Shown piece after piece: positions 31,997 to 41,617 of a DNA stretch of 64,000 nucleotides (positions within the stretch are counted from its first letter, which is position 1; every line of letters begins with the position of its first letter). This stretch comes from Gammaproteobacteria bacterium (GTDB lineage Bacteria > Pseudomonadota > Gammaproteobacteria > Pseudomonadales > Pseudomonadaceae): assembly GCA_012728415.1 (NCBI GenBank), contig JAAYFD010000022.1, forward strand, positions 55,459-119,458, read 5' to 3'. A program made the position numbers and the translations under genes. The notes beneath the pieces were generated by a model, which saw only the letters and a list, made by a program, of their open reading frames with translations, did not search any database and was not told the origin of the DNA.

Positions 31997-32387
31997 CAGG
32001 CTGTTTGCTCCAGGCATTAACCCGGCACTGGCCTGGGCTGGCATTTTTGGTCTGCTCGCTGTGGCCATGGGTGCCTATGCTGCTCATGGCTTGCGGAGTG
32101 TGCTGGCAGCAGCCGAGCTGGCTACAGTGCAAACTGCCGTGCAATACCAGATGTGGCACGCACTGGTGCTGCTGGTGGTGGCCGGACTGCCACCTGGACG
32201 CGCCAGGGCGCTGGCCACTCTGTTTTTTGTGACCGGTATTTTCGGATTTTCCGGCAGCCTTTATATACTGGTTTTTACCGAATTGCGTCCCGGTCTGATG
32301 ACTCCGTTAGGCGGGCTGCTGCTGATGGCCGGCTGGCTGACTTTGCTATTGGCGGGCCTGGTCCGCAAGCGCGCAAACCCACATTGA
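31989..32387 (+). CDS. DUF423 family membrane protein
   Basis: 132 residues with GTG start inside the end of the EAL gene, so translation is coupled. About four membrane helices. FGLLAVAMGAYAAHGLR and QYQMWHALVLL are the DUF423 (YgdD-like) signature. Function unknown. Confidence 0.88.
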   Translation: MTDRLFAPGINPALAWAGIFGLLAVAMGAYAAHGLRSVLAAAELATVQTAVQYQMWHALVLLVVAGLPPGRARALATLFFVTGIFGFSGSLYILVFTELRPGLMTPLGGLLLMAGWLTLLLAGLVRKRANPH

Positions 32388-32400
32388 ATTGAGGAAAACC

Positions 32401-32607
32401 ATGACTATACAAATTGTATTGAATGGCAAGCCCCTGACCATTGATGAAGGCAGCACGGTTGCGGGGCTGTTGCAACAAATTGAATTGCACAACAGGCGTG
32501 TTGCCGTAGAATTGAACCGGGATATCGTGATTCGTAGTGAACATGAAACAACCATGCTGCAAGCTGGTGACCAGGTAGAAATTGTGCACGCCATTGGTGG
32601 CGGCTGA
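32401..32607 (+). CDS. thiS: Sulfur carrier protein ThiS
   Basis: 68 residues from ATG 32401, preceded by GAGG; the track adds four residues. Ubiquitin-like fold with the required C-terminal Gly-Gly (HAIGGG at the stop). It carries thiocarboxylate sulfur for thiazole synthesis by ThiG, the next gene, 80 bp on. Confidence 0.95.
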   Translation: MTIQIVLNGKPLTIDEGSTVAGLLQQIELHNRRVAVELNRDIVIRSEHETTMLQAGDQVEIVHAIGGG

Positions 32608-32687
32608 TATTCCCCGATGTCGCAGAAGCTGTTCTGACAGCAGACTCCCGCATTTGCCATCTTTCACACCAACCAGGATACCCTTGC

Positions 32688-33479
32688 ATGACACAACCAC
32701 ACATTGACCAGCCGTTTGTTCTGGATGGCACAACTTACCAGTCCCGTTTGCTGGTAGGCACCGGAAAATACCGTGACCTGGAAGAAACCCGCCAGGCCAT
32801 TGAAGCCTCAGGCGCCGAAATCGTCACAGTGGCGGTGCGTCGCACCAATATCGGCCAGAACCCTGATGAGCCCAACCTGCTGGATGTTATCAGTCCGGAG
32901 CGCTATACCATTTTGCCCAATACAGCTGGTTGTCATACGGCCGAGGAGGCGGTGCGTACTTGCCGTTTGGCACGGGAGCTGCTGGATGGCAAGTCATTGG
33001 TCAAACTGGAAATCCTTGCCGATGACAAGACGCTTTTCCCCAATGTGGTGGAAACACTCAAGGCGGCCCGGATGCTGGTCGATGAAGGGTTTGCGGTCAT
33101 GGTGTATACCAGTGATGATCCCATCATCGCCCGCGAGCTGGAGGCCATCGGCTGTATTGCCGTGATGCCATTGGCCGGCCTGATTGGCAGTGGGCTCGGC
33201 ATCTGCAACCCTTATAACCTGAAGATCATTCTGGAAGAAGCGAGTGTGCCAGTGTTGGTGGACGCCGGTGTGGGGACCGCTTCCGATGCCACCATCGCGA
33301 TGGAAATGGGGTGTGCCGCAGTGTTGATGAACAGTGCGATTGCCCATGCACAAAAACCGGTGCTGATGGCCGAGGCCATGCGTAATGCAGTGATCTCCGG
33401 CCGTCAGGCATATTTGGCTGGCCGTATGCCCAGGCGTTTGTATGCCACTGCCTCTTCTCCTTTGCAAGGTCTGATTTGA
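32688..33479 (+). CDS. thiG: Thiazole synthase ThiG
   Basis: 263 residues. [10 protein letters not shown] at the start, [15 protein letters not shown] with the Schiff-base Lys, and [21 protein letters not shown] for phosphate binding. It forms the thiazole moiety of thiamin with ThiS. trmB starts one base after its stop codon. Confidence 0.97.
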   Translation: MTQPHIDQPFVLDGTTYQSRLLVGTGKYRDLEETRQAIEASGAEIVTVAVRRTNIGQNPDEPNLLDVISPERYTILPNTAGCHTAEEAVRTCRLARELLDGKSLVKLEILADDKTLFPNVVETLKAARMLVDEGFAVMVYTSDDPIIARELEAIGCIAVMPLAGLIGSGLGICNPYNLKIILEEASVPVLVDAGVGTASDATIAMEMGCAAVLMNSAIAHAQKPVLMAEAMRNAVISGRQAYLAGRMPRRLYATASSPLQGLI

Positions 33480-33480
33480 C

Positions 33481-34194
33481 GTGAACGGGCAATCACCGCA
33501 AGCGGCTGCGCAGCGCCGCGAAATCAAGAGCTTTGTCATGCGTGCTGGCCGCATGACGCCGGGGCAGCAGCGTGGACTGGATGAAGGCTGGCCACAGTAT
33601 GGCCTGGAGCTTGAAGATGGCCTGCTGGAGCCTGCTGACTTGTTTGGTCGCAGCGCACCCTTGACACTGGAGATCGGCTTCGGCATGGGACAATCCTTGC
33701 TGGAGATGGCGGCTGCCGCGCCCGAGCAGGACTTTATCGGTGTCGAGGTGCACCGGCCTGGTGTTGGCGCACTGCTCAGCGGCCTGCTCAAGCAGAAGCT
33801 GAGCAATGTCCGTGTCTACAGCTGTGATGCTATCGAAGTATTGCGTCACTGCATTGCGGACAGTAGCCTCGATCGCGTGTTGTTGTATTTTCCCGATCCA
33901 TGGCACAAGAGCCGTCACCACAAACGCCGTATCGTCAATGAGAGGTTTGCCGAGCTGGTGCGACAAAAGCTCAGGCCTGGCGGAATTTTGCATATGGCAA
34001 CCGACTGGGAGCCCTACGCCGAGCATATGCTGGAGGTGCTGCAGCAGGCACCAGGGTATGACAACCTGTCCACAACCGGCAGCTGGGTTGAGCGGCCGCC
34101 AGAGCGGCCGGTAACCAAGTTTGAGCGGCGTGGTGAACGCCTGGGGCATGGGGTCTGGGATCTGAAGTTTGTCCGTCAGGAGCAGGACGGGTAG
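33481..34194 (+). CDS. trmB: tRNA (guanine-N7)-methyltransferase
   Basis: 237 residues, GTG start directly after thiG. SAM loop [25 protein letters not shown] and the C-terminal [17 protein letters not shown] are diagnostic of TrmB. It methylates G46 of tRNA. Linkage with thiG is conserved in pseudomonads. Confidence 0.97.
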   Translation: MNGQSPQAAAQRREIKSFVMRAGRMTPGQQRGLDEGWPQYGLELEDGLLEPADLFGRSAPLTLEIGFGMGQSLLEMAAAAPEQDFIGVEVHRPGVGALLSGLLKQKLSNVRVYSCDAIEVLRHCIADSSLDRVLLYFPDPWHKSRHHKRRIVNERFAELVRQKLRPGGILHMATDWEPYAEHMLEVLQQAPGYDNLSTTGSWVERPPERPVTKFERRGERLGHGVWDLKFVRQEQDG

Positions 34195-34278
34195 ATAAAA
34201 AGCAGGCTGCAGGTACAAGCAACGGAGCATGCACACCCTGTGTGGGGACAAGAGTCTGAAAGCTGGAGCATTGCGTTG

Positions 34279-35466
34279 ATGTCACGTATCGGTTTGAGAC
34301 AGTTACTGGTGTTGCTGGCGCTGACCAGCACGCTGGCGGTCAGCATGAATGTGCTTTGGGTCAGTAACTCGCTGCATCAACAGGCCCTGCTTGAGCACAG
34401 CCTGAAAAATCAGCAGGGATATGCAGCCCTGTTAGCCAGCAAGCTGCAGTGGCGTTTACAACAGGGCGCACAAACTGCTCCTTTCGACAGCCTGGAGCCG
34501 ACGGGGCAGCAGCGGATCTGGGTCATCAGCAATGACGGCAAGGTACTGTTCCCGGCAGGCTCGGACCTGGCGCCTGCTCAGGAGCGCGGGCTGGATGGAC
34601 GGTACAGGGAGCATTCTGCCCTGATACGAGACGAACAGGGTGTGGAACGGATGACCAGCGTGGTTGCCGTTCCCGGGACGGACTGGTTGCTGGTGCTGCA
34701 GACAGAGCTGTCAGAGCGGCCCAGGCTGCAGTGGGCGCTTGTCGACATACTGGCTGCTGTTTTGCCTGCCAGCTTGTTGTTGATTCTGCTGGCATGGCTG
34801 GCGGGCGGGCGTGTGGCCCGCCCGCTTGGTTCGCTGGCTGTTTATGTCCGCAACCTGAACCGTCCGGAAAGCATGGCCGCAATCAGGGCAGTGCAGCCGG
34901 CCTTGAAAGAGACAGCCGAGCTAAAAAAAGGGTTGCTGCAAGGCATCAGGCAGCTGCAGCCAGTGTCGTCGCCAGGACAGCCAGAAGGCGAATATCTGGA
35001 TCCGGTTACAGGGCTGAGCAGTCCAGATATTTTGCCGGAGCTCGTGGCCAATATCAGCCAGGGCGACATAGGTTTTACTGCGATGGCCTTGGCGGTGGAT
35101 GACTATGGGCAAGTGCAGGAGTATTTTTCTCAGCCGTTGCGCGACCAGGCACTGAAACATTTGGCCGAACTGCTGCTGAACCATTCCCGCGAGCTGGACA
35201 TCAGCGTACGTTTGGGTGAAGAAGTTTTTTTGTTGCTGCTGCCACAGTGCCCTGTAACCATTGCCCAGCGCATCGCTGAGCGCTTGCGGTGCAAAGTTCA
35301 GGAGAGTTTGTTTCCTGGTGTGGGGCACATGACCATTTCAATAGGCGTAGCCGGCTATCAGCCAGGCAGTGGTAACCCGCTGGATACTCTGAAACGGGCA
35401 CAACAGCTGTTGATCAGTGCACGGCGTGAGGGGCAAAATCGTGTTCATGCTGGGACAAGCGAGTAG
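34279..35466 (+). CDS. Membrane protein with degenerate GGDEF domain
   Basis: 395 residues from ATG 34279. A TTG one codon earlier has better spacing to GGAG, so the exact start is open. Helices at about 5-25 and 155-180 enclose a periplasmic domain. The cytoplasmic part has DPVTGLSSPDILPEL and RLGEEVFLLLLPQC: the GGDEF signature is reduced to GEEVF, so cyclase activity is doubtful. TISIGVAGYQ and AQQLLISARREGQNRV complete the fold. It may be a c-di-GMP-independent signalling protein or a GTP binder. Confidence 0.82.
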   Translation: MSRIGLRQLLVLLALTSTLAVSMNVLWVSNSLHQQALLEHSLKNQQGYAALLASKLQWRLQQGAQTAPFDSLEPTGQQRIWVISNDGKVLFPAGSDLAPAQERGLDGRYREHSALIRDEQGVERMTSVVAVPGTDWLLVLQTELSERPRLQWALVDILAAVLPASLLLILLAWLAGGRVARPLGSLAVYVRNLNRPESMAAIRAVQPALKETAELKKGLLQGIRQLQPVSSPGQPEGEYLDPVTGLSSPDILPELVANISQGDIGFTAMALAVDDYGQVQEYFSQPLRDQALKHLAELLLNHSRELDISVRLGEEVFLLLLPQCPVTIAQRIAERLRCKVQESLFPGVGHMTISIGVAGYQPGSGNPLDTLKRAQQLLISARREGQNRVHAGTSE

Positions 35467-35487
35467 GGGTTCGGCACTGCAATAAAG

Positions 35488-35811
35488 TCAGTTGCGGTCG
35501 GCAAAGATACCGATGAGGGCGAAGAGCACCAGCAGCACGGGGAACAGGGTGTAATTGTTTAGCTGGGCCAGCAGCAGTTTCAGCTGTGGCGTCAGGTAGA
35601 TCATGGCCAGTCCATAGCCGATGGCAGATACCAGAATAAAAATTAGTGTGCGAAAGATGAAGTTTAATGTTGCAGTCTGGCGGCGCAGCCAGCGGTTGAC
35701 GTGTGGGCCGGCCAGCACCAGAGTGGCTGCCATCAGTGCCATACTGATATCGGACAGATGACTGCGGGACCATTGTGACAGGCTGACAATCCAGCTGATG
35801 AACATATCCAT
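35488..35811 (-). CDS. DUF3392 family small membrane protein
   Basis: 107 residues, about three membrane helices. VLAGPHVNRWLRRQTATLNFIFRTLIFILVSAIGYG fits the DUF3392 family common in marine gammaproteobacteria and pseudomonads. Function unknown. It is on the minus strand, convergent with the degenerate GGDEF gene. Confidence 0.8.
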   Translation of the reverse strand: MDMFISWIVSLSQWSRSHLSDISMALMAATLVLAGPHVNRWLRRQTATLNFIFRTLIFILVSAIGYGLAMIYLTPQLKLLLAQLNNYTLFPVLLVLFALIGIFADRN

Positions 35812-36002
35812 GATAATTCCTGTTTGAGTGACCAGATGGGTTGGGTATAACGGTTTGCTTTAAAACTCAGGGCCACGATGGTTGCAAGCCTGGACCTGTC
35901 GGTCATTGTGATATGACTGGGCCTCAGCAGTATGTTTGGCGTTGCTGAAAATAATGGCGCAAGCTGAGTCTCCGGTGAGGTCGGCAAATACGCTGGCCTG
36001 GA

Positions 36003-37187
36003 TTATAGCGCTGGTTCCAGAAATATTTGCAGTAGATCATTCAGAAACAGCTGTCCCTGGTGTGTGGCCGTCAGGTGCTGCGGGTTGGCAGACAACAAGC
36101 CGCGTTGCTGCGCCTGTTGCCGGGCCTGTGTCAAGACCTCCAGAGACAGGCCGGTACGTTCGGCAAACAGGCTGGTCGGCACACCTGCCGTAAGGCGCAA
36201 TGCATTCATCATGAACTCGAATGGCAGCTCGTCATCACTCAGTAGCTGTGTGCCGGCCCGCTGCGGCCGGTCGCCACGCAGATAGTCATCTGGCTGACGG
36301 GTTTTCCAGTAGCGCTCAATACGGCCGTCATTGTGGCTGACCTTGCCATGAGCACCGGCACCGATGCCGAGAAAGTCACCGAATTGCCAGTAGTTCAGGT
36401 TGTGCCGTGCCTGTTGTCCGTCGCGGGCATGGGCGGAGACCTCGTACTGGTGGTAGCCATGGCTGGTCAGCAGTGCCAGTCCCTGCTCCTGAATGTCCCA
36501 TAGGCAGTCGTCTTCTGGCAGCAATGGTGGTTTGCTCCAATATACTGTATTGGGTTCGATGGTTAGCTGGTACCAGGAGATATGGCCCGGATCAAACGCC
36601 AGTGCTTGCTGCAAGTCGTCCATGGCGTGTGCCAGGGTCTGGTCCGGCAGGCCGTGCATCAGGTCCAGGTTGATGTGCTCAAATCCGGCTTGCCGGGCTA
36701 TCTGTACTGCACGCAGGGCCTCGTCACCGTTATGCACTCGGCCCAGCAGTTGCAGGTGATTATTGTTAAAACTCTGCACACCGATCGACAACCGGTTGAT
36801 ACCCAGTGCGCGATAGGCGGAAAACTTGTCTTGCTCGAAGGTGCCGGGGTTGGCTTCCAGGGTGATTTCGATGCCAGCTTGCCAGTCCGTACGCGCCTGA
36901 ATGCCCTCCAGCAGGCGCTGGAGGGCTTCGGCAGAGAACAGGCTGGGAGTGCCACCGCCGATGAAAATTGAGCTCAGCGGGCGGTTGGCTGCCAGTGGCA
37001 GGTCCTGCTCCAGATCCTGCAGCAGGGCATCCACATAGGCCTGTTCCGGCAGGCTGGCCGGGGCTGCGTGTGAATTGAAGTCGCAATAGGGGCATTTGCG
37101 GATGCACCAGGGAATATGCACATATAGCGCCAGGGGCGGCAGCTGGGGCAGAGGGCGGCGGCTGTCGGTGGTCAGTAGCTGGTTCAT
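36003..37187 (-). CDS. hemW: Radical SAM haem chaperone HemW
   Basis: 394 residues. YVHIPWCIRKCPYCDFNSH carries CxxxCxxC, and FIGGGTPSLFSAEAL binds SAM. HemW binds haem and helps its insertion into respiratory proteins; it is not a coproporphyrinogen oxidase despite the similarity. Upstream in other genomes, as here after a repeat-filled gap, is rdgB. Confidence 0.95.
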   Translation of the reverse strand: MNQLLTTDSRRPLPQLPPLALYVHIPWCIRKCPYCDFNSHAAPASLPEQAYVDALLQDLEQDLPLAANRPLSSIFIGGGTPSLFSAEALQRLLEGIQARTDWQAGIEITLEANPGTFEQDKFSAYRALGINRLSIGVQSFNNNHLQLLGRVHNGDEALRAVQIARQAGFEHINLDLMHGLPDQTLAHAMDDLQQALAFDPGHISWYQLTIEPNTVYWSKPPLLPEDDCLWDIQEQGLALLTSHGYHQYEVSAHARDGQQARHNLNYWQFGDFLGIGAGAHGKVSHNDGRIERYWKTRQPDDYLRGDRPQRAGTQLLSDDELPFEFMMNALRLTAGVPTSLFAERTGLSLEVLTQARQQAQQRGLLSANPQHLTATHQGQLFLNDLLQIFLEPAL

Positions 37188-37606
37188 TTTTTTACGGCGT
37201 TATCCAGTGCATGCTGTTTGTAGGGGCTCTTGGCTACGATGTTGCGCGGGATGGGGCGCCCTGCAAAGCTACGCTGCCAGTCCCGCTGTAATCTTTGAAG
37301 CTGTTGTTGATGCTTTGCGGTGGCCCCGCCCCGCCTGTGGATACACCTTGCCGTTTGCGGAGAGTGACCAGGCTGTGCCGGGCTGCTGCCGCTTGTGTGA
37401 GGAGCTGGGCTGATATGGACCCACTCCCCCTGCTGGTGCGCCCCAGCACCGGGAGACAGCCTGTACGAGCCACTATTTTAGTGGCGACCCGCATTACAAA
37501 AAAGGCGCCTCAGGTCGCGGCTGAAGCCGTTCGTACAGGGCCGGTGCCGCAGCGCAGCGTTACGTCGCGCTGCACCGGCTCTGCCGTACATCGGCAGGCA
37601 AAAGAG
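37188..37606. other. 419-bp gene-free gap between rdgB and hemW, with repeat sequences
   Basis: No gene. It holds an inverted pair of REP-type sequences (37461-37538), then a further stem in which GCCGGTGC...AGCGC pairs with GCGCTGCACCGGC at about 37540-37586. The hemW promoter should lie at its left end. Confidence 0.6.
37461..37538. repeat. Inverted REP pair (REPIN/BIME-like)
   Basis: The left unit reads CTGTACGAGCCACTA-TTT-TAGTGGCGACC, and the right unit is the opposite orientation, GGTCGCGGCTGAAGCCGTTCGTACAG. Both follow the Pseudomonas REP plan: TGTAnGA, then a short hairpin, then GCGA. Head-to-head spacing of about 20 bp is that of a REPIN. No RAYT transposase gene is in the window. 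Confidence 0.75.
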
Positions 37607-38191
37607 TTACAGCCCCAATCGTTGTCTAAACTGCTGCATGGCCAGTGCCCGGTGGCTAATGCTGTTTTTCAGCTCCGGCTTCAGCTCGGCGCTGCTGCAG
37701 TTGTGCTCTTCAACCCAGAACAGCGGATCATAGCCAAAGCCGTGTTTACCCTGCGCAGTGTGCAGGATGCGGCCCCGCCAGAGACCTTCACAGACAATCG
37801 GCAATGGGTCCTCTGCATGGCGTACCAGTGCCAGTGCACAGACGAATTGCGCGCCACGCTGGGCATCAGGTACATCAGTCAGCGCGGCCAGCAGCTTGCT
37901 GTTGTTGGCCGCGTCATCCCCGCTGCCTGAGTAGCGGGCCGAGTGGATGCCCGGCGCACCGCCGAGAAAATCCACCGCAAGACCGGAGTCGTCAGCCAGC
38001 GCCGGCAGGCCTGTTATACGCGCGGCATGACGGGCCTTGAGGATGGCGTTTTCAATAAAAGACAGACCGGTTTCTTCCGCTACTTCACTGCTGAACTCGG
38101 CAATCGAACGTACTTGGAAAGAGTCGCCCAGCATGGCTTGCAGCTCTTTCAGTTTGCCGGCGTTATGGCTGGCCAGAACAATGGTCTTCAT
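37607..38191 (-). CDS. rdgB: XTP/dITP diphosphatase (Ham1/RdgB)
   Basis: 194 residues. [27 protein letters not shown] and [12 protein letters not shown] are the family motifs. It hydrolyses ITP and XTP to keep deaminated purines out of DNA. It overlaps the DUF4426 gene by 4 nt. Confidence 0.97.
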   Translation of the reverse strand: MKTIVLASHNAGKLKELQAMLGDSFQVRSIAEFSSEVAEETGLSFIENAILKARHAARITGLPALADDSGLAVDFLGGAPGIHSARYSGSGDDAANNSKLLAALTDVPDAQRGAQFVCALALVRHAEDPLPIVCEGLWRGRILHTAQGKHGFGYDPLFWVEEHNCSSAELKPELKNSISHRALAMQQFRQRLGL

Positions 38192-38607
38192 GGGTCGGGA
38201 AACACTTCCTGGTTGAATTTCAGGCTGTGGCTTTTGCCTTCAGTGTCCACTAGCTTGATGTCGAATTTAAGCAGCTCGCGGCTGTCGATCGGAAACTGGG
38301 CAATGTAATACACCGCCTCGCCCTCATCAATTTCGCGGAACTCGAGGCTTTTCACCTGGCCAAGCAGGTTGGTCAGGGTGCCACTGACGCTGCTTCTTTC
38401 GCCCTTGCCGTCACGCAGCGGCGAGACGTTGAGCACCGCGATATTCTTGCCGCGCTCAAGACCGCTGGCCTTGGCAATTTCCGGTTGCAGAAAGCTGGAG
38501 TTGAAGACGATGTAATGGATGTCCAGCGCTCCCGAGGTGATTTTTTGCTCAGCGGCAACGCCCAGGCTCAGCAGCAGGCCAAGGGTCAGGGTAATCAGTT
38601 TGTGCAT
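38188..38607 (-). CDS. DUF4426 periplasmic protein
   Basis: 139 residues with a signal peptide ([12 protein letters not shown], cleaved at about 19). [18 protein letters not shown] and [12 protein letters not shown] are DUF4426 features. Function unknown. It sits in the conserved string metX-metW-DUF4426-rdgB-hemW. Confidence 0.85.
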   Translation of the reverse strand: MHKLITLTLGLLLSLGVAAEQKITSGALDIHYIVFNSSFLQPEIAKASGLERGKNIAVLNVSPLRDGKGERSSVSGTLTNLLGQVKSLEFREIDEGEAVYYIAQFPIDSRELLKFDIKLVDTEGKSHSLKFNQEVFPDP

Positions 38608-38622
38608 GTCCAGAATCCTCCG

Positions 38623-39231
38623 TCAGGCGGTTTTGACAGTATTGCGGGTGACGCGGTAAATGCCGATTTCGCCCAGCAGGTTGGGCCACAGTTTGCTGCC
38701 CAGGTGGTCGCGGTGCTGGTTGTCCACGGCCAGCCGGTCGAGTACCTGCATTTGCATCTCGCTGCACAGGGCTTCGAAGTCCTTGAAGGTGCAGAAGTGA
38801 ATATTGGGTGTGTTGTACCAGGTGTAGGGCATGAAGTCTGATACTGGCATGCGGCCACGGGTGGCCAGATACCAGCGGCAACGCCAGTGGCCGAAGTTGG
38901 GGAAGGTAATGATGCAGGTGCGGCCTACACGCAACATTTCTTGCAGAATGCGGTCGGGGTAGTGTACGACCTGCAGGGCCTGGGTCATCACCACCACATC
39001 GAAGCTGTTGCTGGCAAAGTTGCCCAGCCCCAGGTCCAGGTTTTGCTCGATTACGTTGACGCCCTTTTCTATACAGGCGTTGATTTTGTCCGGATCGATT
39101 TCCAGTCCATAGCCGGATACGTTTTTGTGCTCCTTGAGCCAGGCCAGCAGCTCGCCGTTACCACAGCCAAGGTCCAGCACACGGCTGTTTTCGGGAATCC
39201 ATTGCTGGATGATTTCCAGATCGGCTCTCAT
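38623..39231 (-). CDS. metW: Methionine biosynthesis protein MetW
   Basis: 202 residues, SAM-methyltransferase fold with VLDLGCGNGELLAWL. MetW is needed together with MetX for homoserine acylation in pseudomonads; its own reaction is not settled. It begins 2 bp after metX. Confidence 0.94.
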   Translation of the reverse strand: MRADLEIIQQWIPENSRVLDLGCGNGELLAWLKEHKNVSGYGLEIDPDKINACIEKGVNVIEQNLDLGLGNFASNSFDVVVMTQALQVVHYPDRILQEMLRVGRTCIITFPNFGHWRCRWYLATRGRMPVSDFMPYTWYNTPNIHFCTFKDFEALCSEMQMQVLDRLAVDNQHRDHLGSKLWPNLLGEIGIYRVTRNTVKTA

Positions 39232-39233
39232 GC

Positions 39234-40385
39234 TTAAATCTCGATACGGTTCATGTAACTGGAAAACGCCTGCAGGTAGCGCGGATGCGGAATCAGGAAG
39301 GCATCGTGACCGTAGGGTGCGTCAATGTCTACATAGCTGACTTCCTTGCCGGCGGCGATCAGGGCATTGGCTATTTCCTGTGAGCGCTCTGGCGAGAAGC
39401 GCCAGTCGGTGGTGAAGGAAATCAGGTAATAGCGGGCGCTGACATGTGCAAAGGTTTGGGCCAGGTTGCCACCATGGGCAGCAGCAGGGTCGAAGTAATC
39501 CAGCGCCTTGGTCATGATCAGATAGGTATTGGCGTCAAAGCGGGTGGAAAACTGCTCTCCCTGATAGCGCAAATAGCTCTCGACCTGGAATTCGACATTA
39601 TTGACATCGAAGTTCAGCTGGCCGGTCTTCAGCTCGCGACCAAATTTTTGCCCCATTGAGTCGTCCGACAGGTAGGTTATATGGCCGACCATGCGGGCCA
39701 GCTTCAGGCCGCGGCGGGGCAAGGTGTTGTGTTCGAGGAAGTGGCCATTGTGAAAGTCGGGGTCACTGATAATGGCCTGACGGGCCACTTCGTTAAAGGC
39801 AATGTTTTGTGCGCTCAGGCGGGGTGCGGCGGCAATCGCGACGCAGTGGCGCACCCGGTCGGGGAAGTCAATGCTCCACTGTATGGCCTGCATGCCCCCC
39901 AGGCTGCCACCAATCACGGCAGCCCATTGTTCGATGCCGAGACGGTCGGCCAGCCGGGCCTGGCTGCGCACCCAGTCTTGTACGGTCATCATCGGGAAAT
40001 CGGCACCATATGCTTTACCGGTGGCCGGGTTGGTGCTGGCCGGGCCGGTGGAGCCGTGACAGCCACCCAGGTTGTTCAGGCTAACCACATAAAAGCGATT
40101 GGTATCTATGGGCTTGCCCGGCCCTATGCAGGCCTCCCACCAGCCTGGTTTGCGGTCGTCTGCACTGTGATAGCCGGCGGCGTGGTGATGCCCGGACAAC
40201 GCATGACAAATCAGCACCGCATTGCTGCGCGCCTTGTTTAGCGTGCCGTAGGTTTCATAGACCAGCTCGAACTGCTCCAGCTGGCGGCCACAGGCCAGCT
40301 CCAGGGGAGCGGTAAAGTGCGCGACCCTGGGGCTGACCAGACCAACGGAATCTTCTGGAAAATCGCGGGACACCTGATGCTCCAT
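39234..40385 (-). CDS. metX: Homoserine O-acyltransferase MetX (probably succinyl-specific)
   Basis: 383 residues from [13 protein letters not shown]; the track start is 44 codons too early, though no strong ribosome-binding site marks either. Alpha/beta hydrolase fold: [12 protein letters not shown] is the nucleophile elbow, and GHDAFLIP holds the catalytic His. In pseudomonads MetX with MetW makes O-succinylhomoserine for methionine synthesis. Acetyl versus succinyl choice cannot be read safely here. Confidence 0.93.
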   Translation of the reverse strand: MEHQVSRDFPEDSVGLVSPRVAHFTAPLELACGRQLEQFELVYETYGTLNKARSNAVLICHALSGHHHAAGYHSADDRKPGWWEACIGPGKPIDTNRFYVVSLNNLGGCHGSTGPASTNPATGKAYGADFPMMTVQDWVRSQARLADRLGIEQWAAVIGGSLGGMQAIQWSIDFPDRVRHCVAIAAAPRLSAQNIAFNEVARQAIISDPDFHNGHFLEHNTLPRRGLKLARMVGHITYLSDDSMGQKFGRELKTGQLNFDVNNVEFQVESYLRYQGEQFSTRFDANTYLIMTKALDYFDPAAAHGGNLAQTFAHVSARYYLISFTTDWRFSPERSQEIANALIAAGKEVSYVDIDAPYGHDAFLIPHPRYLQAFSSYMNRIEI

Positions 40386-40473
40386 GCGTGAAAGTGAAAG
40401 TTTGCAACAGCTTGCTGGCTGCCATGCTTTGCCGTGCCTGGTGCACCGGGCGGCAGCCTGTAAAAACCTTGAG

Positions 40474-40791
40474 TCAGCCCCGGGGCATGCTTTTCTGACT
40501 GCCTGCGGGCTGGTCAATACCGGTGGGCCATTGTACAGGATTCTGGATGCGTACGCGCTTTTGCCGGCTCAGCTCACCGCTTTCTATGCTGACTGCATTG
40601 CGTGGTACGGCAAACAGCTTGCTCAGAAAGCGGATCAGTTCGGTATTGGCTTTGCCGTCCACTGGCGGGGCCTGCAAACGGATTTTCAGGCGCTCACCAT
40701 GCTCGCCTGCCAGCTCGCTGCGTCTGGCCCCTGGCTGGATATGACAGTGCAAAACCAGGTCGGGGCCGTCAAATCGGGCATAGCTGCTCAT
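40474..40791 (-). CDS. yggU: DUF167 / YggU family protein
   Basis: 105 residues. [22 protein letters not shown] is the family core. Function unknown. It starts 3 bp after yggT, in the conserved yggS-proC-yggT-yggU group. Confidence 0.92.
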   Translation of the reverse strand: MSSYARFDGPDLVLHCHIQPGARRSELAGEHGERLKIRLQAPPVDGKANTELIRFLSKLFAVPRNAVSIESGELSRQKRVRIQNPVQWPTGIDQPAGSQKSMPRG

Positions 40792-40794
40792 TGC

Positions 40795-41400
40795 TTACAT
40801 GAACGGGCTGATGATGGCGGGCATGCGTGCCATCACCGCCAGGTTGGCAATCACGAACTTGTCCAGCAAATTGAGCGCCAGAAAGGCAAAAATCGGTGAA
40901 ATATCAATGCCGCCCAAGTCCGGGATAAAGCGCCGTATGGGTGACAGCACAGGCTCGCATACCTGATGTACCAGCTCAACAGCCGGGTGACGGCTGCCCT
41001 GGGCTACCCAAGACAGGATTACGCTGATAATCAGGGCGAAGAAAAATATTTTCACAAACAGGCTGGCCAGGCTGATCAGGCACCAGAGGGCCAGTATCGG
41101 CAGGGCCGACACCAGCTCGGCGCTGGAAGCACCGGCAATCAGCAGTACAGCCAGTGATAACGCCATATGCACCAGCAAAGCCAGCACCAGCGAGGCAAAG
41201 TCGATACCGCCAAGGCCGGGAACGATACGGCGCAGCGGCAGTAGCAGTGGCTGGGTAGCCTTGACGACAAACTGGCTCAGCGGGTTATAGAAATCGGCGC
41301 GAACCAGCTGCAGTACAAAACGCAGCAAAACCAGCAGAATGTATAGTTGTCCCAGGGTCTGCAGGACATAAATCAGGGCTTGGGGACCGGACATAGGCAT
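40795..41400 (-). CDS. yggT: YggT family membrane protein
   Basis: 201 residues with two YGGT repeats (each a helix pair around residues 10-95 and 105-195, with RFVLQLVRADFYNPLSQF and IRRFIPDLGGIDISPIFAFL). Inner membrane; proposed roles in osmotic or cell-division-linked functions are not settled. Confidence 0.93.
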   Translation of the reverse strand: MPMSGPQALIYVLQTLGQLYILLVLLRFVLQLVRADFYNPLSQFVVKATQPLLLPLRRIVPGLGGIDFASLVLALLVHMALSLAVLLIAGASSAELVSALPILALWCLISLASLFVKIFFFALIISVILSWVAQGSRHPAVELVHQVCEPVLSPIRRFIPDLGGIDISPIFAFLALNLLDKFVIANLAVMARMPAIISPFM

Positions 41401-41617
41401 CTCTAAACGGGTGTGTTGTCAGCAAGTGGGTACATTAGCCTTTCCGTGGGGGTGTTGGCCAGTTTTGATGCACAAACAATGATGAGTATTGCCCATGCGC
41501 GCCCCAGATGTAAGTTTATTTGCAAGTACTGCAGTGATGCTGGCCATGTTTAAACCTGTACGGCATCGTTCTCTGACTGTCGACAGCCACATCTGGGGCA
41601 AATGGCCCGGGCAACAG

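Noticed and set aside
37188-37606. Small protein gene antisense to the rdgB-hemW gap (211-codon ORF from 37295)
   Set aside because: The ORF runs through REP hairpins and into antisense of rdgB; repeats explain the open frame.
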